Of a stretch of 64,000 bases of DNA, positions 24,572-33,901 are shown one piece after another. Position numbers and translations under genes: made by a program. Source of the DNA: an uncultured Pelagibacteraceae bacterium (GTDB lineage: Bacteria > Pseudomonadota > Alphaproteobacteria > Pelagibacterales > Pelagibacteraceae); contig CACNRD010000001.1 of assembly GCA_902622795.1 (NCBI GenBank), positions 1 to 64,000 on the forward strand, written 5' to 3'. The stretch's first letter is position 1. Every line of letters begins with the position of its first letter. The notes beneath the pieces are model-generated. The model was not told the DNA's origin and searched no databases. It saw only the letters and a program-made list of their open reading frames with translations.

Positions 24572-25314
24572 CCACCATCTATTATAATTGATGTTCCAGT
24601 GATCATAGAGGAAGCTGGAGATGCTAAAAAGCAAACTGTAGTAGCAATATCACTTTCAGTTGCAACTTTTCCTATTGGAATTTTACCCAAAACCAGTTTT
24701 TTAAACTTATTATTTTTAAAAAATCTTTTTACCATTGGGGTTTCAACAAATGTTGGAGCTACCGAGTTAACTCTTATATTTTTTTTTGCTAATTCAACAC
24801 CCATTCCTTTAGTTAATCCTTCTATTCCAAATTTAGTCATATTATAAACATTTCTTCCAATCATTCCTACATGACCAAGTTGTGAAGACATATTTATAAT
24901 CGAACCAGACCTTTTTTTATTTTTAATCATTTTTTTTACAACCAATTGAGCAACATTAAATGCAGCTTTAAGGTTTAAATCCACTAAATAGTTCATGCTT
25001 GATTGTTTTATTTTTTCAAAAGGTTCAGGAATATTTGTCCCAGCATTATTAACTAAAATATCAATAATTTTAATTTTATTTAATTTTTCTCTCAAATCCT
25101 GATAGTTCATCACATCACACTCAATTGTAATGACTTTGCCTTTAACTTTTTTAATATCTTTTTCTAATTTGTTTAAATCAGATTGAGTTCTACTCAATGC
25201 AATAACTGTTGCACCTGCTTCTGCTAGTGCAATAGAACAAGCTCTTCCAAGTCCTTTTCCAGCACCAGTTACTAAAGCATATTTTTTTTTGAGATTTATT
25301 TTTTGAAGATACAT
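24556..25314 (-). CDS. Short-chain dehydrogenase/reductase (SDR)
   Basis: NAD(P)-dependent oxidoreductase of 252 aa. The cofactor motif is TGAGKGLG (residues 16-23), NNAG is at LVNNAGTNIPEP, the catalytic Ser lies in INMSSQLGHVG and the Tyr-Lys in VYNMTKFG. The C-terminal ASPASSMITGTSIIIDGGWT is classic. The substrate is unknown; gluconate 5-dehydrogenase-like or 3-oxoacyl-ACP reductase-like are options. The ATG overlaps the terC stop (TAATG). Confidence 0.88.
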   Translation of the reverse strand: MYLQKINLKKKYALVTGAGKGLGRACSIALAEAGATVIALSRTQSDLNKLEKDIKKVKGKVITIECDVMNYQDLREKLNKIKIIDILVNNAGTNIPEPFEKIKQSSMNYLVDLNLKAAFNVAQLVVKKMIKNKKRSGSIINMSSQLGHVGMIGRNVYNMTKFGIEGLTKGMGVELAKKNIRVNSVAPTFVETPMVKRFFKNNKFKKLVLGKIPIGKVATESDIATTVCFLASPASSMITGTSIIIDGGWTAQ

Positions 25315-25907
25315 TATAATAATAATATTTTAATATCTGTGTAAATCAACTCAACTGCAACAACCAAAATTGCTAATAATCCAAGCCAAGCTATCCATCT
25401 GTATTTTTTAATCCATCCAGATATTAGTGTAGCAGCTGTAGCCATCAATATAATTGATAAAACTAAACCAAATACAAGAAGTCCATAATGTTCACCAGCA
25501 GCACCCGCAACACCTAAAACATTATCTAAACTCATTGTGAAATCAGCTAAAAGAACAGTCCAAATTGCTTTTAAGAAACTAGAGTTATCTACTTTAATAT
25601 CTTCCTCTTTTTCAGATCCTTTAATTACATCTACGTAAAGTTTGTAAACAATATAAAGTAATAAAAGTCCTCCAATAAGTCTTAACCCTGTAATCTGTAA
25701 AAGATAAGCAGTAAGAAGTGTTAATATTATTCTAAGTATTACTGCACCCCCTATACCCCAAAAAATAACTTTTTTTCTTTGTTCAGGTGGAAATTTGGAT
25801 GCAACCATACCAATGATAATTGCGTTATCTCCAGCTAAAACTAGATCAATAAATATTATTTGTGTTAAAATTGCTATTTGTTCAGGAGCAAATAATTCAG
25901 CAAACAT
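25314..25907 (-). CDS. TerC/YjbE-family integral membrane protein
   Basis: A 197-aa protein with about seven helices. The acidic family motifs are FIDLVLAGDNAIIIGMV and LLADFTMSLDNVLGVAGAAG. Relatives are implicated in manganese export or tellurium resistance. Both of its ends overlap its neighbours by TAATG (GMC above, SDR below), so it is translated as part of that operon. Its functional link to the neighbours is unclear. Confidence 0.88.
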   Translation of the reverse strand: MFAELFAPEQIAILTQIIFIDLVLAGDNAIIIGMVASKFPPEQRKKVIFWGIGGAVILRIILTLLTAYLLQITGLRLIGGLLLLYIVYKLYVDVIKGSEKEEDIKVDNSSFLKAIWTVLLADFTMSLDNVLGVAGAAGEHYGLLVFGLVLSIILMATAATLISGWIKKYRWIAWLGLLAILVVAVELIYTDIKILLL

Positions 25908-27502
25908 TAATGATTAAGTATCATGTCTGCACCTTTTTCTGCAATCATTATTGTAGGAGCATTAGTGTTACCTGATGTAATATTTGGCATTATAGATGCA
26001 TCAATTACTCTAAGATTATTTACTCCTCTGACCCTTAGTTTTTCGTCAACCACTGACATTTCATCCTGACCCATTTTACAAGTACCAACGGGATGAAAAA
26101 TAGTTTGAGCGTAATTTGAAGCCTCTTTCACTAACTCCTCATCATCATTAATGTTTATTCCAGGTCTATATTCTTCAGGTGAATACTTTTTAAAAGTTTC
26201 AGACTCCATTATTATTTTTCTTGTTAATTTCAGACCTTTAGCTGCAATCATTCTATCATTATCAGTAGATAGATAGTTTTGTTTTATTTTAGCATAAGTT
26301 CTAGAGTCTTTGTCGACTATACTTACATGACCTCTGCTAGTAGGTTTTATGTTGGACACTGTTGGTGTAAAAGCATGGAAGTCATGATTTTTGGTTGCAC
26401 CCAATGTATCCATACTCATTGGCTGAACATGCCATTGCAAATCTGGTAATTCTAGTGAAGAGTCACTTTTGGCAAACATGCAAAGTTGACTAGCTCCCAT
26501 AGTCATAGGACCAGTTCTCCTAAAAATATATTCCAATCCAATCATTAAATTTCCAAATAGACTATTTATTTTTTTGTTTAAAGATTTTAGACCATTTATT
26601 TTATAAATAGGTCTTAACATAAGATGATCATGTAAATTTTCACCAACTCCATCTAAATTATGTACCATTTCTATTCCAAGGTTTTTTAATTTTTCAGAAC
26701 TTCCAATTCCTGATACCTGTAAGATTTGTGGCGAGCCAATGGCACCTGAGGATAATATTATTTCTCTGTTAGCTTCTACTTTTTTTAATTCATCACCTTG
26801 CCAAAATTCAACTCCTTTAGCTATTTTGTTTTCAAAAATTATTTTTTTTACGTGTGCGTGAGTAATAATATCTAAATTTTTTCTACTTTTAATTGGATTT
26901 AAATACCCTACAGATGTACTACATCTAAAACCATCTCTCTCCGTTACTTGAAAATATCCACACCCATGATTGTCTCCAGTGTTAAAATCTTTAGTTTTAG
27001 GTATTCCAAACTCTTCTGCTGCATTTTGAAATTCATCTAAAAGTGGTAGATGAATTCTTTGATCAGAAACCGCTAATGGTCCATTTATACCATGAAATTC
27101 ATTTTTACCTCTCTCTTGATCTTCAGCTTTTATAAAATATGGTAATACATCGTCCCATCCCCAACCAGTATTTCCTAACTGACGCCAGACATCATAATCT
27201 CTATTTTGTCCCCTTATATACAACAATCCATTTATTGATGAACTTCCTCCTAAAGTCTTACCTCTAGGATACCTAATAGAGATATTGTTCATACTTTCAT
27301 CAGGCTCAGTTTTGTAACACCAATCAGTTTTTGGGTTATGCATAGTTTTAAAATAACCAACAGGTATATGTATCCATGGATAATTATCTTTACCACCAGC
27401 CTCTAAAAGTAGGACCTTATGACTAGGATTTTCTGACAATCTATTAGCAAGTACACAGCCAGCTGATCCAGCTCCAAGAATTATAAAATCATAATTATCC
27501 AT
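25907..27502 (-). CDS. GMC-family FAD oxidoreductase (choline dehydrogenase-like)
   Basis: FAD-dependent alcohol dehydrogenase of 531 aa. The ADP-binding motif is FIILGAGSAGCVLANRLSEN at the N-terminus. GMC signatures are YPRGKTLGGSSSINGLLYIRG and SSGAIGSPQILQVSGIG, and the catalytic His lies in IFHPVGTCKMG near the C-terminus. Choline is one possible substrate, but a broad-range alcohol or sugar alcohol enzyme is equally likely. It is the first gene of the minus-strand operon and is divergent from the TRAP transporter. Confidence 0.9.
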   Translation of the reverse strand: MDNYDFIILGAGSAGCVLANRLSENPSHKVLLLEAGGKDNYPWIHIPVGYFKTMHNPKTDWCYKTEPDESMNNISIRYPRGKTLGGSSSINGLLYIRGQNRDYDVWRQLGNTGWGWDDVLPYFIKAEDQERGKNEFHGINGPLAVSDQRIHLPLLDEFQNAAEEFGIPKTKDFNTGDNHGCGYFQVTERDGFRCSTSVGYLNPIKSRKNLDIITHAHVKKIIFENKIAKGVEFWQGDELKKVEANREIILSSGAIGSPQILQVSGIGSSEKLKNLGIEMVHNLDGVGENLHDHLMLRPIYKINGLKSLNKKINSLFGNLMIGLEYIFRRTGPMTMGASQLCMFAKSDSSLELPDLQWHVQPMSMDTLGATKNHDFHAFTPTVSNIKPTSRGHVSIVDKDSRTYAKIKQNYLSTDNDRMIAAKGLKLTRKIIMESETFKKYSPEEYRPGININDDEELVKEASNYAQTIFHPVGTCKMGQDEMSVVDEKLRVRGVNNLRVIDASIMPNITSGNTNAPTIMIAEKGADMILNH

Positions 27503-27642
27503 ATATTAGAACCTTTATAAGTGAAAATTTTTTTTTTTGTAATAAATCTGAACAAAAAAATTGCAAATACCAATATTAGCACTTGTTTTGGATTTCAATA
27601 TTTGAGAAGCTTTATTTTTTAAAAATAACGAGAGGGAAAATA

Positions 27643-28737
27643 ATGAAAAAAATCATTTCAATGTTATTTGCAGTTGCAATGGTATTTGGGTTTATTTCAA
27701 ATGCTAATGCTGCAAAAACACTAAAATGTCAGACAGTTCTTAACACTAAAGCTGATGAAGTTAAGATGTTAAAGGATTTTACTGACACTGTTACAACTTT
27801 AACAGCTGGATCTCTAAAGTTTGAAATTTTACCTGCAGGAGCTGTTGTTGGTGTAAAAGAAACTTTAGATGCAGTTGATAAAGGTCTAATCGATTGTGGT
27901 TTCGCGTGGACTCACTATTGGTCAGGTGATCATCCTGCTGCTATGTTATTTGGTTCGCCAGTAGCTGGTGGTGGTGTAGGTATTGATAATATCGCATTCT
28001 TATCTTGGTTTCAATATGGTGGTGGTAAAGAACTATACGACCAACTATGGAAAGAAATGGGAAGAGACATTAAAGGATTTATGATTCAACCAGTTGGACC
28101 AGAAGCTTTAGGTTGGTTTCCAAAACCAATTAAAGATATGGCTGACTTTAGAAAATATAAATTCAGAACTCCTCCAGGAATTCCAGGACAAACTTATAAA
28201 GATATTGGTATAGCATCTGTAGCTATGGGCGGTGGAGACATTCTACCAGCTTTGGAAGCAGGTACAATTGATGCTGCTGAATGGTGTTGTCCAAAACCAG
28301 ACTTAACTTTTGGTTTCCAAAAAGTATTAAAGCACTACTACTTACAAGGTTTACACCAAGTAGTCGTAAATGCTGACTTTTATATTACTGGAAAAACTTA
28401 CAATGCAATGTCTGATCATGAGAAGAAGTCTCTTGAAGTAGCTGCTAATGCCTCATTAGCAAAATCTTTAAGTTACAGAATCTATGAAAATGGTAAAGCT
28501 TTAAGAGAGTTAACTACTAAACATGGAGTAATCTTAGAAGATACACCTTCTGATTATTTCACAGAATACATGGCTGCTGCAAAAGCATCTTTGAACAAGA
28601 ATGCTGCAGAGAACAAATTTTTCAATGAAGTTTATAATTCAATGAAAGACTTTGCTGATATTGCTGTTCCATTCTGGAGTGGTGCTCAAATGTCAAATGC
28701 GAAGCTAGGAATGGCTCACGCAGCAACATTAAAGTAA
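27643..28737 (+). CDS. dctP: TRAP transporter substrate-binding protein DctP
   Basis: Periplasmic solute receptor of 364 aa. The ATG at 27643 (MKKIISMLFAVAMVFGFISN) gives a clear signal peptide and has an AGAGGG ribosome binding site; the track start 20 codons earlier does not. The ligand-anchor region is KFRTPPGIPGQTYKDIG, with the Arg that usually binds a carboxylate. The sequence resembles the 2-oxoacid/mannitol-type TakP branch. The downstream hairpin probably keeps its mRNA level above that of the membrane subunits. Confidence 0.93.
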   Translation: MKKIISMLFAVAMVFGFISNANAAKTLKCQTVLNTKADEVKMLKDFTDTVTTLTAGSLKFEILPAGAVVGVKETLDAVDKGLIDCGFAWTHYWSGDHPAAMLFGSPVAGGGVGIDNIAFLSWFQYGGGKELYDQLWKEMGRDIKGFMIQPVGPEALGWFPKPIKDMADFRKYKFRTPPGIPGQTYKDIGIASVAMGGGDILPALEAGTIDAAEWCCPKPDLTFGFQKVLKHYYLQGLHQVVVNADFYITGKTYNAMSDHEKKSLEVAANASLAKSLSYRIYENGKALRELTTKHGVILEDTPSDYFTEYMAAAKASLNKNAAENKFFNEVYNSMKDFADIAVPFWSGAQMSNAKLGMAHAATLK

Positions 28738-28761
28738 TCAGTAATTAATCTTAAATTATAT

Positions 28762-28798
28762 AATTAGAGCGGACTTAATTGTCCGCTCTAATTTTTTT
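28762..28798 (+). terminator. Intrinsic terminator/attenuator between dctP and dctQ
   Basis: AATTAGAGCGGAC (28762-28774) pairs over 13 bp with GTCCGCTCTAATT (28781-28793) around TTAATT, followed by a run of T. It lies 25 bases after the dctP stop. The dctQ ATG at 28812 lies 19 bases beyond the stem, so partial read-through is expected. Confidence 0.85.
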
Positions 28799-28811
28799 TG
28801 ATAGAATTTAT

Positions 28812-29426
28812 ATGGCAGACGAACCAACTAAATTAGATATATCTGATGAAATGATTGCCGAAAGGCGAGGTGGTTCAGGTAAAATGCCAGAAGATATGCC
28901 ATCATGGATGGCAAGCTCTATAGTTAATATTGATAAATTTAGTAAATGGGTCGGTAATGTTGTTTGCTGGATTTTAATGCCTTTAATTTTTGCGATGACT
29001 TATGAGGTGCTTGCAAGAAAATTATTTTTAGCACCAACAATTTGGGCTTACGATATAAGTCGTTTTTTGTATGGAGCATTATTCATGCTGGGTGCTGCAT
29101 ACGCTCTCTCTAAAGGTGTACATATAAGAGCTGATTTTTTATATAGAAATTTTAAAACTAAAAATCAAGGTAAGATAGATTTCTGGTTGTATCTTTTATT
29201 TTATTTTCCAGGATTATTAGTTTTCCTTTATATGACAATCGGATTTGTTGGAGAGTCTATTCAAAGAGGTGAGAAAGGTATGGACACTACATGGATGCCT
29301 TATATGTGGCCTATCAAATCTTGTTTATTGATTGGAATTGTTTTTTTATTAATTCAAGGAATTTCAGAGTTATTTAAAAGTTATTGGGCTGCCACTAAAG
29401 GTGAATGGCCTGGAGAAGAAAAATGA
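28812..29426 (+). CDS. dctQ: TRAP transporter small permease DctQ
   Basis: Small four-helix membrane subunit, 204 aa. I chose the ATG at 28812 (MADEPTKLDIS) because the track start at 28779 lies inside the upstream terminator. The typical DctQ pattern is visible: IWAYDISRFLYGALFMLGAAYAL with a conserved acidic/Arg pair. A hydrophilic N-terminal extension of about 45 residues precedes the first helix. The stop overlaps the dctM start. Confidence 0.9.
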   Translation: MADEPTKLDISDEMIAERRGGSGKMPEDMPSWMASSIVNIDKFSKWVGNVVCWILMPLIFAMTYEVLARKLFLAPTIWAYDISRFLYGALFMLGAAYALSKGVHIRADFLYRNFKTKNQGKIDFWLYLLFYFPGLLVFLYMTIGFVGESIQRGEKGMDTTWMPYMWPIKSCLLIGIVFLLIQGISELFKSYWAATKGEWPGEEK

Positions 29427-30757
29427 TTGCTGAACTTATAGATCCAGCTATTTTAGGTTTTATTCTTGTAGGGGTAATGCTTTTTGCTATCTTTGTTGGT
29501 TTTCCGATTTCATTTACATTAATTTTTTTAGGATTTGTTTTTGGTTATTTAGGTTTTGGTAAGCTAGTATTTTATCTAATGACCCTCCAATTTTCGATGG
29601 TCATGACCGAACAAACACTCGCAGCTGTGCCGCTCTTCGTCTTTATGGGGATAATGATGGAGCAAGCAGGTTTGATGGAGAGATTATTTTCTTCATTCCA
29701 AATGATGTTAGCAAAAGTAAAAGGATCTTTATATTATGCAGTATTATTTGTTTCTGTGATTTTTGCTGCAGCAACAGGAATCGTTGGTGCTTCAGTTACA
29801 ATTTTGGGAATTATGGCTGCTAAGTCAATGAATAGATCAGGATATGACGTAAGGTTAGCAGCAGGAACTATAACTGCTGGAGGGACTTTAGGGATATTAA
29901 TACCTCCAAGCATTATGCTTGTTGTCATGGGACCCATCATGGAAATTCCAGTAATCGATTTATTTGCTGCTGCTATAATTCCAGGAATTCTTCTTGCAAG
30001 TTTATATGCTGGTTACACCACAATCAGATGTATGATTAATCCAAAATTAGGCCCTGTTCTGCCAGAGGAAATGCGAGCTGCTAGCATGAAAGAAGTATGG
30101 GTTGAATTTTTTTTGGGATTAGTTCCACCTGCAGCTTTAGTTTTTGCTGCTTTAGGAAGTATTTTGTTTGGTTTTGCTACACCAACAGAAGCAGCAGGTT
30201 GTGGTGCAATGGGGGCTTTACTTCTTTCGATTGCATATAGAAAGTTAACACTTCCAAAATTACAAGATGCGTTAGTTAAGACTTTAGAGATTACTGCCTT
30301 AATAATGGTTTTAGTAGCTGCCTCAAACTTTTTTGGAGCAGTTTTTGCAAGATTAGGCACTCCAACTTTATTAACAGAGTTTTTATTAGGTCTAGAAATG
30401 AATAAGTACTTAATTTTAGCCATGATAATGGTGATGATTTTTTTGTTGGGATGGCCATTGGAATGGGTACCAATCGTTATGATTATAGTGCCAATCATAT
30501 TACCTTTAGTTGAGGCTTTAGGTTTTAACCTAACTTGGTTTGCAATTCTGGTTGCAGTAAATTTACAAACCGCCTGGCTCTCACCACCTGTAGCTCTTTC
30601 TGCTTATTTTCTTAAAGGTGTAGTGCCTGAATGGGATTTAAAAGATATTTACTATGGTATGATGCAATTTATGGTTCTTCAGGTAATTGGTTTAGTTTTA
30701 ATTATTATTTTCCCTAAAATTGCTCTCTGGTTACCAACTCTCTTATATGGACAGTAG
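29423..30757 (+). CDS. dctM: TRAP transporter large permease DctM
   Basis: Large sodium-coupled translocation subunit, 444 aa and about 12 helices. The ATG at 29423 overlaps the dctQ stop (ATGA) and has GGAGAAG upstream, so it is preferred over the 29405 track start. Signatures are AAVPLFVFMGIMMEQAG, GTLGILIPPSIMLVVMG and GFATPTEAAGCGAMGALLL. The ligand is unknown; the GMC oxidoreductase and two SDR genes nearby suggest an organic or hydroxylated compound. Confidence 0.93.
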   Translation: MIAELIDPAILGFILVGVMLFAIFVGFPISFTLIFLGFVFGYLGFGKLVFYLMTLQFSMVMTEQTLAAVPLFVFMGIMMEQAGLMERLFSSFQMMLAKVKGSLYYAVLFVSVIFAAATGIVGASVTILGIMAAKSMNRSGYDVRLAAGTITAGGTLGILIPPSIMLVVMGPIMEIPVIDLFAAAIIPGILLASLYAGYTTIRCMINPKLGPVLPEEMRAASMKEVWVEFFLGLVPPAALVFAALGSILFGFATPTEAAGCGAMGALLLSIAYRKLTLPKLQDALVKTLEITALIMVLVAASNFFGAVFARLGTPTLLTEFLLGLEMNKYLILAMIMVMIFLLGWPLEWVPIVMIIVPIILPLVEALGFNLTWFAILVAVNLQTAWLSPPVALSAYFLKGVVPEWDLKDIYYGMMQFMVLQVIGLVLIIIFPKIALWLPTLLYGQ

Positions 30758-30782
30758 AATTTATTAGTTTAAAATAAATTCA

Positions 30783-32240
30783 GTGAATCAGCCAAAAGTT
30801 AAATATTCTCTTTCAAATTGGGATCTTGTTACTGTAAATCCAAATTATAAAACTTGGAATTGGAAAGATCTTTTTTGCTTTTGGGGAGTAAATATTCAGA
30901 GTGTAATTGGTTTTTCTTTAATCGCCTCTCTATATATAATGTACAACCTAAATACTTTTATTGTATTTTTTGGAACAATTTTAGGATCTTTTTTAGTTTA
31001 TATTTTTTGTAATTTAATAGGAAAGCCTTCTCAAAAATTTGGATTGCCTTTTGCGGTTCTTTTAAGATCCTCTTTAGGTTTCAATGGTGCAAAGTTTTTT
31101 GGTCTGTTAAGAAGTTTAGTTGGAATTTTTCTTTTTGGTATTCAAACATATTTTTTATCAAAGTTAGTAGTATACCTTATTAGAATACTTATCTTTTCAA
31201 TAGATAACACTTATCTAGACCAAGAAATATTCTTAACTTTTTTATTGGGATTAAATATAATTGATTGGATCTCAATTTTAGTAGTAATCGTTTTTCAAAC
31301 AATACTTTTTAGTATTGGGATTCAATATAATAAAAAACTAATTAATTATTCAGCGATAATAGTCTATGCAGGGATGATAATATTCTTTTTAACAGTCTTT
31401 CTTAGTGATGTTAAAACTACCACTCAAGCATTTACAAATATTTTAAACCTTGAAAACTTTGTAAAAAAAGATCATATTTTACCATTGATTACAGTCGCAG
31501 GAACAATTTTTGCTTACTTTTCAATTATCATTGTAAGTTTTGGAGATTTTTCAAGATATGTAAATAATGAGAGAGAATTAAGTAAAGGAAATTTAAGTTT
31601 AATTCTTAACTTAATAATATTTTCATTCTTTTCTATTGCAATTGTTGTTGGTTCAGATGTTTTTTTAAATCAAAAATTCCAGGATTTAGATAGAATTTTT
31701 ACAAATCCAACAGATATAATTGGTAAACTTAATAATCTGCAAATTACAATAGTAGTTCTGTTCTTTATAATAATTGCTTCAGCATCAACTAATTTAGTGG
31801 CAAATTATATTCCTTCCCAATACTCACTTATTAATTTTCTTCCAAATAAATTAAATTTAAAAAGTGCAAGTTATATAATTTCATTTTTAGGATTAATTGT
31901 TGGGATTTTTTGGCTAACTGTTCTAAGTCAAATTGGTATTTTGTCTTTTGTGGATACATTCAGTTGTTTTTTTGGGCCCTTATTTGGTGTTATTATTGCC
32001 GATTACTATTTAATAAAAAATCAAACTTTAAGTAATAAAGATCTGTATTCAATTGAAAATCAAAGTGCTTATTATTATTCAAAAGGGTGGCACATTAAAG
32101 GTACTTACTCAATAATATTAGGTTTTATTTTTTCTGCCTCAACTATATGGAATACTAATTTAATGTTTTTACAATCATCTGCATGGATTATAGGTGCATT
32201 TATTTCTTGGTTGACGTATTATTTGCTAGCCAAAAAATAA
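30783..32240 (+). CDS. NCS1-family permease (nucleobase/cofactor transporter)
   Basis: A 485-aa carrier with about 12 helices, starting at GTG. The N-terminal YSLSNWDLVTVNPNYKTWNWKDL, then FGLPFAVLLRSSLGFNGAKF, matches NCS1 transporters of cytosine, uracil, allantoin or thiamine precursors. A specific substrate cannot be called. It follows dctM by 25 bp and precedes an SDR gene by 5 bp, suggesting co-transcription. Confidence 0.85.
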   Translation: MNQPKVKYSLSNWDLVTVNPNYKTWNWKDLFCFWGVNIQSVIGFSLIASLYIMYNLNTFIVFFGTILGSFLVYIFCNLIGKPSQKFGLPFAVLLRSSLGFNGAKFFGLLRSLVGIFLFGIQTYFLSKLVVYLIRILIFSIDNTYLDQEIFLTFLLGLNIIDWISILVVIVFQTILFSIGIQYNKKLINYSAIIVYAGMIIFFLTVFLSDVKTTTQAFTNILNLENFVKKDHILPLITVAGTIFAYFSIIIVSFGDFSRYVNNERELSKGNLSLILNLIIFSFFSIAIVVGSDVFLNQKFQDLDRIFTNPTDIIGKLNNLQITIVVLFFIIIASASTNLVANYIPSQYSLINFLPNKLNLKSASYIISFLGLIVGIFWLTVLSQIGILSFVDTFSCFFGPLFGVIIADYYLIKNQTLSNKDLYSIENQSAYYYSKGWHIKGTYSIILGFIFSASTIWNTNLMFLQSSAWIIGAFISWLTYYLLAKK

Positions 32241-32245
32241 TCCAT

Positions 32246-32992
32246 ATGCACAAATTTGATTTTGAAAATCAAACAGCCATTATAACTGGGGGAGCCCAAG
32301 GTTTTGGATTAGATATTGCTAAAAGATTTCTAGAATCTGGATGTAATGTCTTTCTTTGGGATATAGATGAAAATCTTTTAAAAAAAACAATAGATGAAAT
32401 CAACAATCCAAATTTGAATTATAATGTAGTTGATGTTTCAAAGTATGCTGAAGTCGAAAAATTTGTTGGTGAAATAACCAATAAATATAAAATTGATATT
32501 TTAATTAACAATGCAGGAATTACAGGTCCAACAGACCCTCTTTGGAAGTATGATGTAGAAATGTGGAATAAAATAGTTCAAATTAATTTAATGGGTACAT
32601 TTAATTGCTGCAGGGCAATAGTACCAAATATGATTAAGAATAATTATGGTAGAATAGTTAATGTTGCGTCAGTCGCAGGTAAAGACGGCAATGCAAATGC
32701 TAGTGCCTATAGTTCAGGAAAAGCGGGTGCAATTGGTCTCACTAAAGCATTGGGCAAGGAATTAGCAGACAAGGATATTGCTGTAAATGCTGTAACACCA
32801 GCAGGAGCCAAAACTAGAATTTTAGATCAAATGAGCAAAGAACATGTTCAAAGAATGCTTTCCAAAGTTCCACGGGGAAGATTTCTTGAGATACATGAGT
32901 TTACTTCACTAGTTTGTTGGCTTTCGTCACAAGAGAATACTTTTTCAACTGCTGCTGTCTTTGACATAAGTGGAGGGAGATCTACATATTAA
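32246..32992 (+). CDS. Short-chain dehydrogenase/reductase (SDR)
   Basis: A 248-aa NAD(P)-dependent oxidoreductase. The ATG at 32246 (MHKFDFENQTAIITGG) is chosen over the track start at 32183, which lies inside the permease. The cofactor motif is TGGAQGFG, NNAG is present, the catalytic Ser lies in VNVASVAGKDGN and the Tyr-Lys in AYSSGKAG. It resembles 3-oxoacyl-ACP reductase/glucose dehydrogenase-type SDRs; the actual substrate may be the solute taken up by the upstream transporters. Confidence 0.88.
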   Translation: MHKFDFENQTAIITGGAQGFGLDIAKRFLESGCNVFLWDIDENLLKKTIDEINNPNLNYNVVDVSKYAEVEKFVGEITNKYKIDILINNAGITGPTDPLWKYDVEMWNKIVQINLMGTFNCCRAIVPNMIKNNYGRIVNVASVAGKDGNANASAYSSGKAGAIGLTKALGKELADKDIAVNAVTPAGAKTRILDQMSKEHVQRMLSKVPRGRFLEIHEFTSLVCWLSSQENTFSTAAVFDISGGRSTY

Positions 32993-33055
32993 ATTAATAA
33001 TTTTTTAAATCTTACAGATTATTGAATTAAAAAATAATTTATCTATAAGAAAGAT

Positions 33056-33706
33056 ATGTTAAAAATTTTCAATATTATTATTACGTCCATATTTTTATTT
33101 AGTTCTGCAGCTGCTGAGAATATAAGAATTTTTGAGTTTACTGAGAAAGAGCTTTCAGAACTAGAAGTTCGCAAAGTAAGAGGTGCGGATAATAAAACTA
33201 ATTACTCTGTTGGTTCAAACGAGAATGGTAATTTTTTAATAGCTATTGCAGATAATGCTGCCTCAGGTCTTGGCAAAAAGATCAAAATTAACCTTAATAA
33301 AACCCCCTATATTAATATTACATGGAAAATAGAGAAGGACTTAAAAGGAATTAAAGAAAATACAAAAAAAGGGCATGATTATGCAGCTCGAGTTTTTGCA
33401 ATTAAAAAAACTGGGGCTACACCTTTATCAAATAGAGCAATTAATTATATTTTTTCTAGCAATAGTGAAGTAGGTGAAAATTGGCCTAGTCCTTATACTA
33501 AAAAATCAATAGACAATGTATTAGCTTCTACCAAAAACAATTTTAATGAATGGGTTACAGTAAAAGCTAATGTAAAAGAAGATTTTAAAAGATTTCATGA
33601 TCTAGATGTTGAAGAGCTTGATGGGCTTGCAATAATGGCTGATACAGATAATTCAAAAATGAAATCAATTTCTTATTTTCAAAATATTTATTTTTCAGAA
33701 AATTAA
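33056..33706 (+). CDS. DUF3047 family exported protein
   Basis: A 216-aa protein with a signal peptide (MLKIFNIIITSIFLFSSAAA). The body carries DUF3047 features: ITWKIEKDLKGIK, GHDYAARVFAI, AINYIFSSNSEVGENWPSPY and LDGLAIMADTDNSKM. The domain is probably a periplasmic beta-sandwich and its function is unknown. The stop is shared with the convergent 46-aa ORF through TTAA. Confidence 0.8.
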   Translation: MLKIFNIIITSIFLFSSAAAENIRIFEFTEKELSELEVRKVRGADNKTNYSVGSNENGNFLIAIADNAASGLGKKIKINLNKTPYINITWKIEKDLKGIKENTKKGHDYAARVFAIKKTGATPLSNRAINYIFSSNSEVGENWPSPYTKKSIDNVLASTKNNFNEWVTVKANVKEDFKRFHDLDVEELDGLAIMADTDNSKMKSISYFQNIYFSEN

Positions 33707-33843
33707 AACTTCAAATATTTATTTAAAATTAAACTTAGAAAAGATAACAAAATAGCTGCTATAACATCGGCTAATGGAATTGCATTTGGGAAGCCAAAGT
33801 TCCAAATAATTACGCCAATTAACCATATTATATAAATTTTCAT
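33703..33843 (-). CDS. 46-aa membrane peptide (not in ORF track)
   Basis: MKIYIIWLIGVIIWNFGFPN then AIPLADVIAAILLSFLSLIL: two short hydrophobic helices separated by a Pro/Asn turn, with a basic end (NKYLKF). The turn NFGFPNAIPLADV reads as a conserved, functional sequence rather than random translation. Its promoter would lie in the 58-bp gap before ybgC. Function unknown. Confidence 0.62.
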   Translation of the reverse strand: MKIYIIWLIGVIIWNFGFPNAIPLADVIAAILLSFLSLILNKYLKF

Positions 33844-33901
33844 TGATGATCTCACAACTTAGTTTCTATTTTATTCTAAAAATTTTTGATATTATATTAA
33901 T

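Noticed and set aside
30013-30498. 161-aa minus-strand ORF antisense to dctM
   Set aside because: It is a shadow of the hydrophobic coding sequence, with no recognisable motif and no ribosome binding site.
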